Below the pieces are notes generated by a model, which saw nothing but the letters and a program-made list of their open reading frames with translations, did not search any database and was not told where the DNA came from. From the NCBI RefSeq assembly GCF_035594125.1, contig NW_026973729.1, forward strand, positions 372,001 to 436,000: DNA of 64,000 bases, written 5' to 3'. This DNA is from Scylla paramamosain. Its lineage: Eukaryota > Arthropoda > Malacostraca > Decapoda > Portunidae. Both the position numbers and the translations under genes were made by a program. Each line of letters starts with the position of its first letter. Within the stretch, counting starts at the first letter, position 1. Positions 61,959-64,000 of the stretch are shown here, one piece after another.

Positions 61959-64000
61959 AAATGTGTATTATGAGTTTTTTTTTATAGTTCAAAAGAACAA
62001 AAAGGCAAAAAACACAAAAACTCGTGTATATGGAGAAGTTTCCTAGATACCAAAATGCTGAAACTCATGAATAACACTCTTAACTGAGAAACAGAACAAC
62101 CTTACTAAATGCGTGTATTTTGAGTGCTTTTCACATTCTTAGTTACCAAAACCCCAAATTGCATGCGAAATAACCTTTATGTGAGAAAAAAATGACATTA
62201 CCAAAAAAGTGTCTTTTAAGTGTTTTTCGGCGTGATAGGCAATTTTGGTATCCAAAATGCAAAGTACTAAAAAGCAGGGCAATCATATTACATTGGAATA
62301 ACACCCATTTATACCAAAAACTTGCCTTTAAGTGTTTTTAAGCTGCTTAAATACCAAACCGCTAAAACGCATGCAAAACAAACTTTATGGAGAAACAGAA
62401 TAACATTACCAAAAACATGTATTTTGAGTGTTTTTGATCATGTTCTCTATAAAAACGCTTAAATACATGGAAAGAACATTGTTTGAGAAACAAAAGGACA
62501 TTACGAGAAACGTGTATTAAGAGTGTTTTTTTAGTTCCTTAAGTACCAAAAAGCTAAAACCCACAAATAACACTCTTTATTTAGAAAATAAAAAATTAAA
62601 AAAATTTTAAAAATAGCATTTTTTTTTCTTATTCATATTCATAGGTACCGAGATGCCAAAATTCTGGGAAAATTCAGGGCAATCATATGATAAAAAAATA
62701 TTATCAAAAAGGTTAATTTCAGCTTTTTTTTTCGGATTGTTATGTACAAAACCCTAAAGTGCATGCAAAGCCTCCTATATGAGGAAATTAAACGACCTTA
62801 CCAGAAATCTGTGTTTTCAGTGTTTTTTTAGCATGTTAGGCATTAAAACGATAAATAATATGGAACTCACTCTATATGGGAATCCAAAACAAAGTTACTG
62901 ATAACGTGTCTTCTCAGTGCTTTACGTAGAAAATCGCTAAAACGGATGTAAAGCAACCAATATCAAGAAATAGAAAAATATTACTAAAAAGATATATTTT
63001 GAGTGTCTTTCAGCTTGTTACCTACAAAAAAAAACACGAAAATTGATGTAAAGCACCCTACATTGGGAAACAAAAGGACATTGCAAGAAAAGTGTATAAT
63101 GAGTGTTTTATAGTTCAAAAGAACCACAAGACAAAAAAGCGCAAAATCTCGTGTATATTGAGAGGTTTCCTAGATACAAAAATGCTACAACTCATGTATA
63201 ACACTCCTAATTGAGAAACAGAAAAACCTTAATAAATGCGTGTATTTTGAGTGCTTTTCACATTCTTAGTTACCAAAACCCCAAATTGCATGCAAAAATA
63301 GACTTGTGGGATAAAAAAAAATAACTTTACCAGAAAAGTGTCTTTTGAGTGTTTTTGAGCGTGATAGGCAATAAAGCACTAAAAAAGAGGGATATCACAT
63401 TACATTGGAGGAAAACGAATTTTTAACAAGAACTTGCCTTTAAGTGTTTTTGAGCTCCTTATATACCAAAACACTAAAATGCATTGAAAACACTCTTTAT
63501 GGTGAAACAGAATAACATTAACAAAAATATGTATTTTGAGTGTTTTTTGATCATGTTACCAATAAAAACGCTTAAATACATGCTAAGAACACTATTTTTG
63601 GGAAACGAAAGGAGATTATGAGAAATGAGTATTATTAGTGTTTTTAAGTTCATTAATTACCAAAAAGCTAAAAGCCACAAATAACACACTTTATTGAGAA
63701 ACAATAAATAAATAAAAAAAAAATACAATATTTTTTTTCTTTCTTATTCATCTTCACAGGTACCGACATGCCAAAATTCGGGCAAAATTCAGGAAATTAT
63801 GTGAAATAAGAACATTATCCAAAAAGTTAAATCTAGCTTTTATCGGACTGCTCTGTACCAAACCCCTAAAGTGCATGCAAAGCCACATATATGGGGAAAT
63901 TAAACGTCTTTGCCAGAAAACGGTCTTATGAGTGTTTTTCAGCATGTTAGGAACAAACACGATAAATAACATGGAAGTTAATCTATATGGGAATCTAAAA
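61959..64000 (+). repeat. Satellite HOR array, plus polarity, runs off the window
   Basis: About 2 kb of HOR satellite, collinear with about 27.3-29.2 kb and, in part, 49.2-50.0 kb. Shared variants include GAATAACACCCATTTATACC near 62296 (versus 27593) and a TGAGAGGTTTCCTAGATAC monomer near 63158 (versus 28456). A small insertion lies near 62243. No gene is seen. Confidence 0.9.

Overview
The window is eukaryotic, repeat-dominated DNA with no recognisable host gene. I suspect an arthropod, most plausibly a decapod crustacean such as a crab. That rests on my general impression of the non-LTR retrotransposons here and is not proven by the sequence. There are no operons, rRNA, tRNA or CRISPR arrays. 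Two composition classes are visible: an AT-rich satellite covering about 80% of the window, and less AT-rich retrotransposon insertions.

Satellite: the basic monomer is about 95-105 bp. Its most constant part is a box reading TTTTGAGTGTTTTTGAG, followed by a GTACCAAAACGCTAAAA-like segment and a GCATGCAAA-like segment. In most of the window about 11 distinguishable monomers (one of them about 145 bp) form a higher-order repeat (HOR) of about 1.1 kb. Marker-to-marker distances over 43211-50730 are 1116, 884, 1128, 1105, 1082, 1095 and 1109 bp. At 4656-7345, 52738-55472 and 59696-61958 the satellite is instead diverged and shows no 1.1-kb register, so it looks monomeric. Array polarity flips many times: minus at 1-2538; plus to 18158; minus to 21727; plus/minus patches to 22731; plus to 31345; a minus patch to 31647; plus to 42754; a minus patch to 43052; plus to 52365; then a mosaic to the end.

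Insertions: three copies of one compact APE-endonuclease plus reverse-transcriptase element are present. Copy A is 32511-35803 (+), copy B is 36899-40217 (+) and copy C is 55561-58687 (-). A and C each keep an intact 986-codon ORF. B has a 5-bp deletion that removes about the last 190 residues. B and C are bounded on both sides by long (TA)n tracts. A sits directly in satellite with about 35 bp of target missing. A second, older CR1/L2-type element survives as a frameshifted fragment (7350-8147) and as a lone 3' tail (3645-3799).

The architecture is the main interest: repeated segmental duplications of HOR blocks, a 1.4-1.5-kb inverted duplication (52955-54475 versus 60187-61605) around copy C, duplicated inversion junctions, and recent retrotransposition into TA-rich sites. 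I found no new gene system. The short open frames elsewhere are readings of the satellite.
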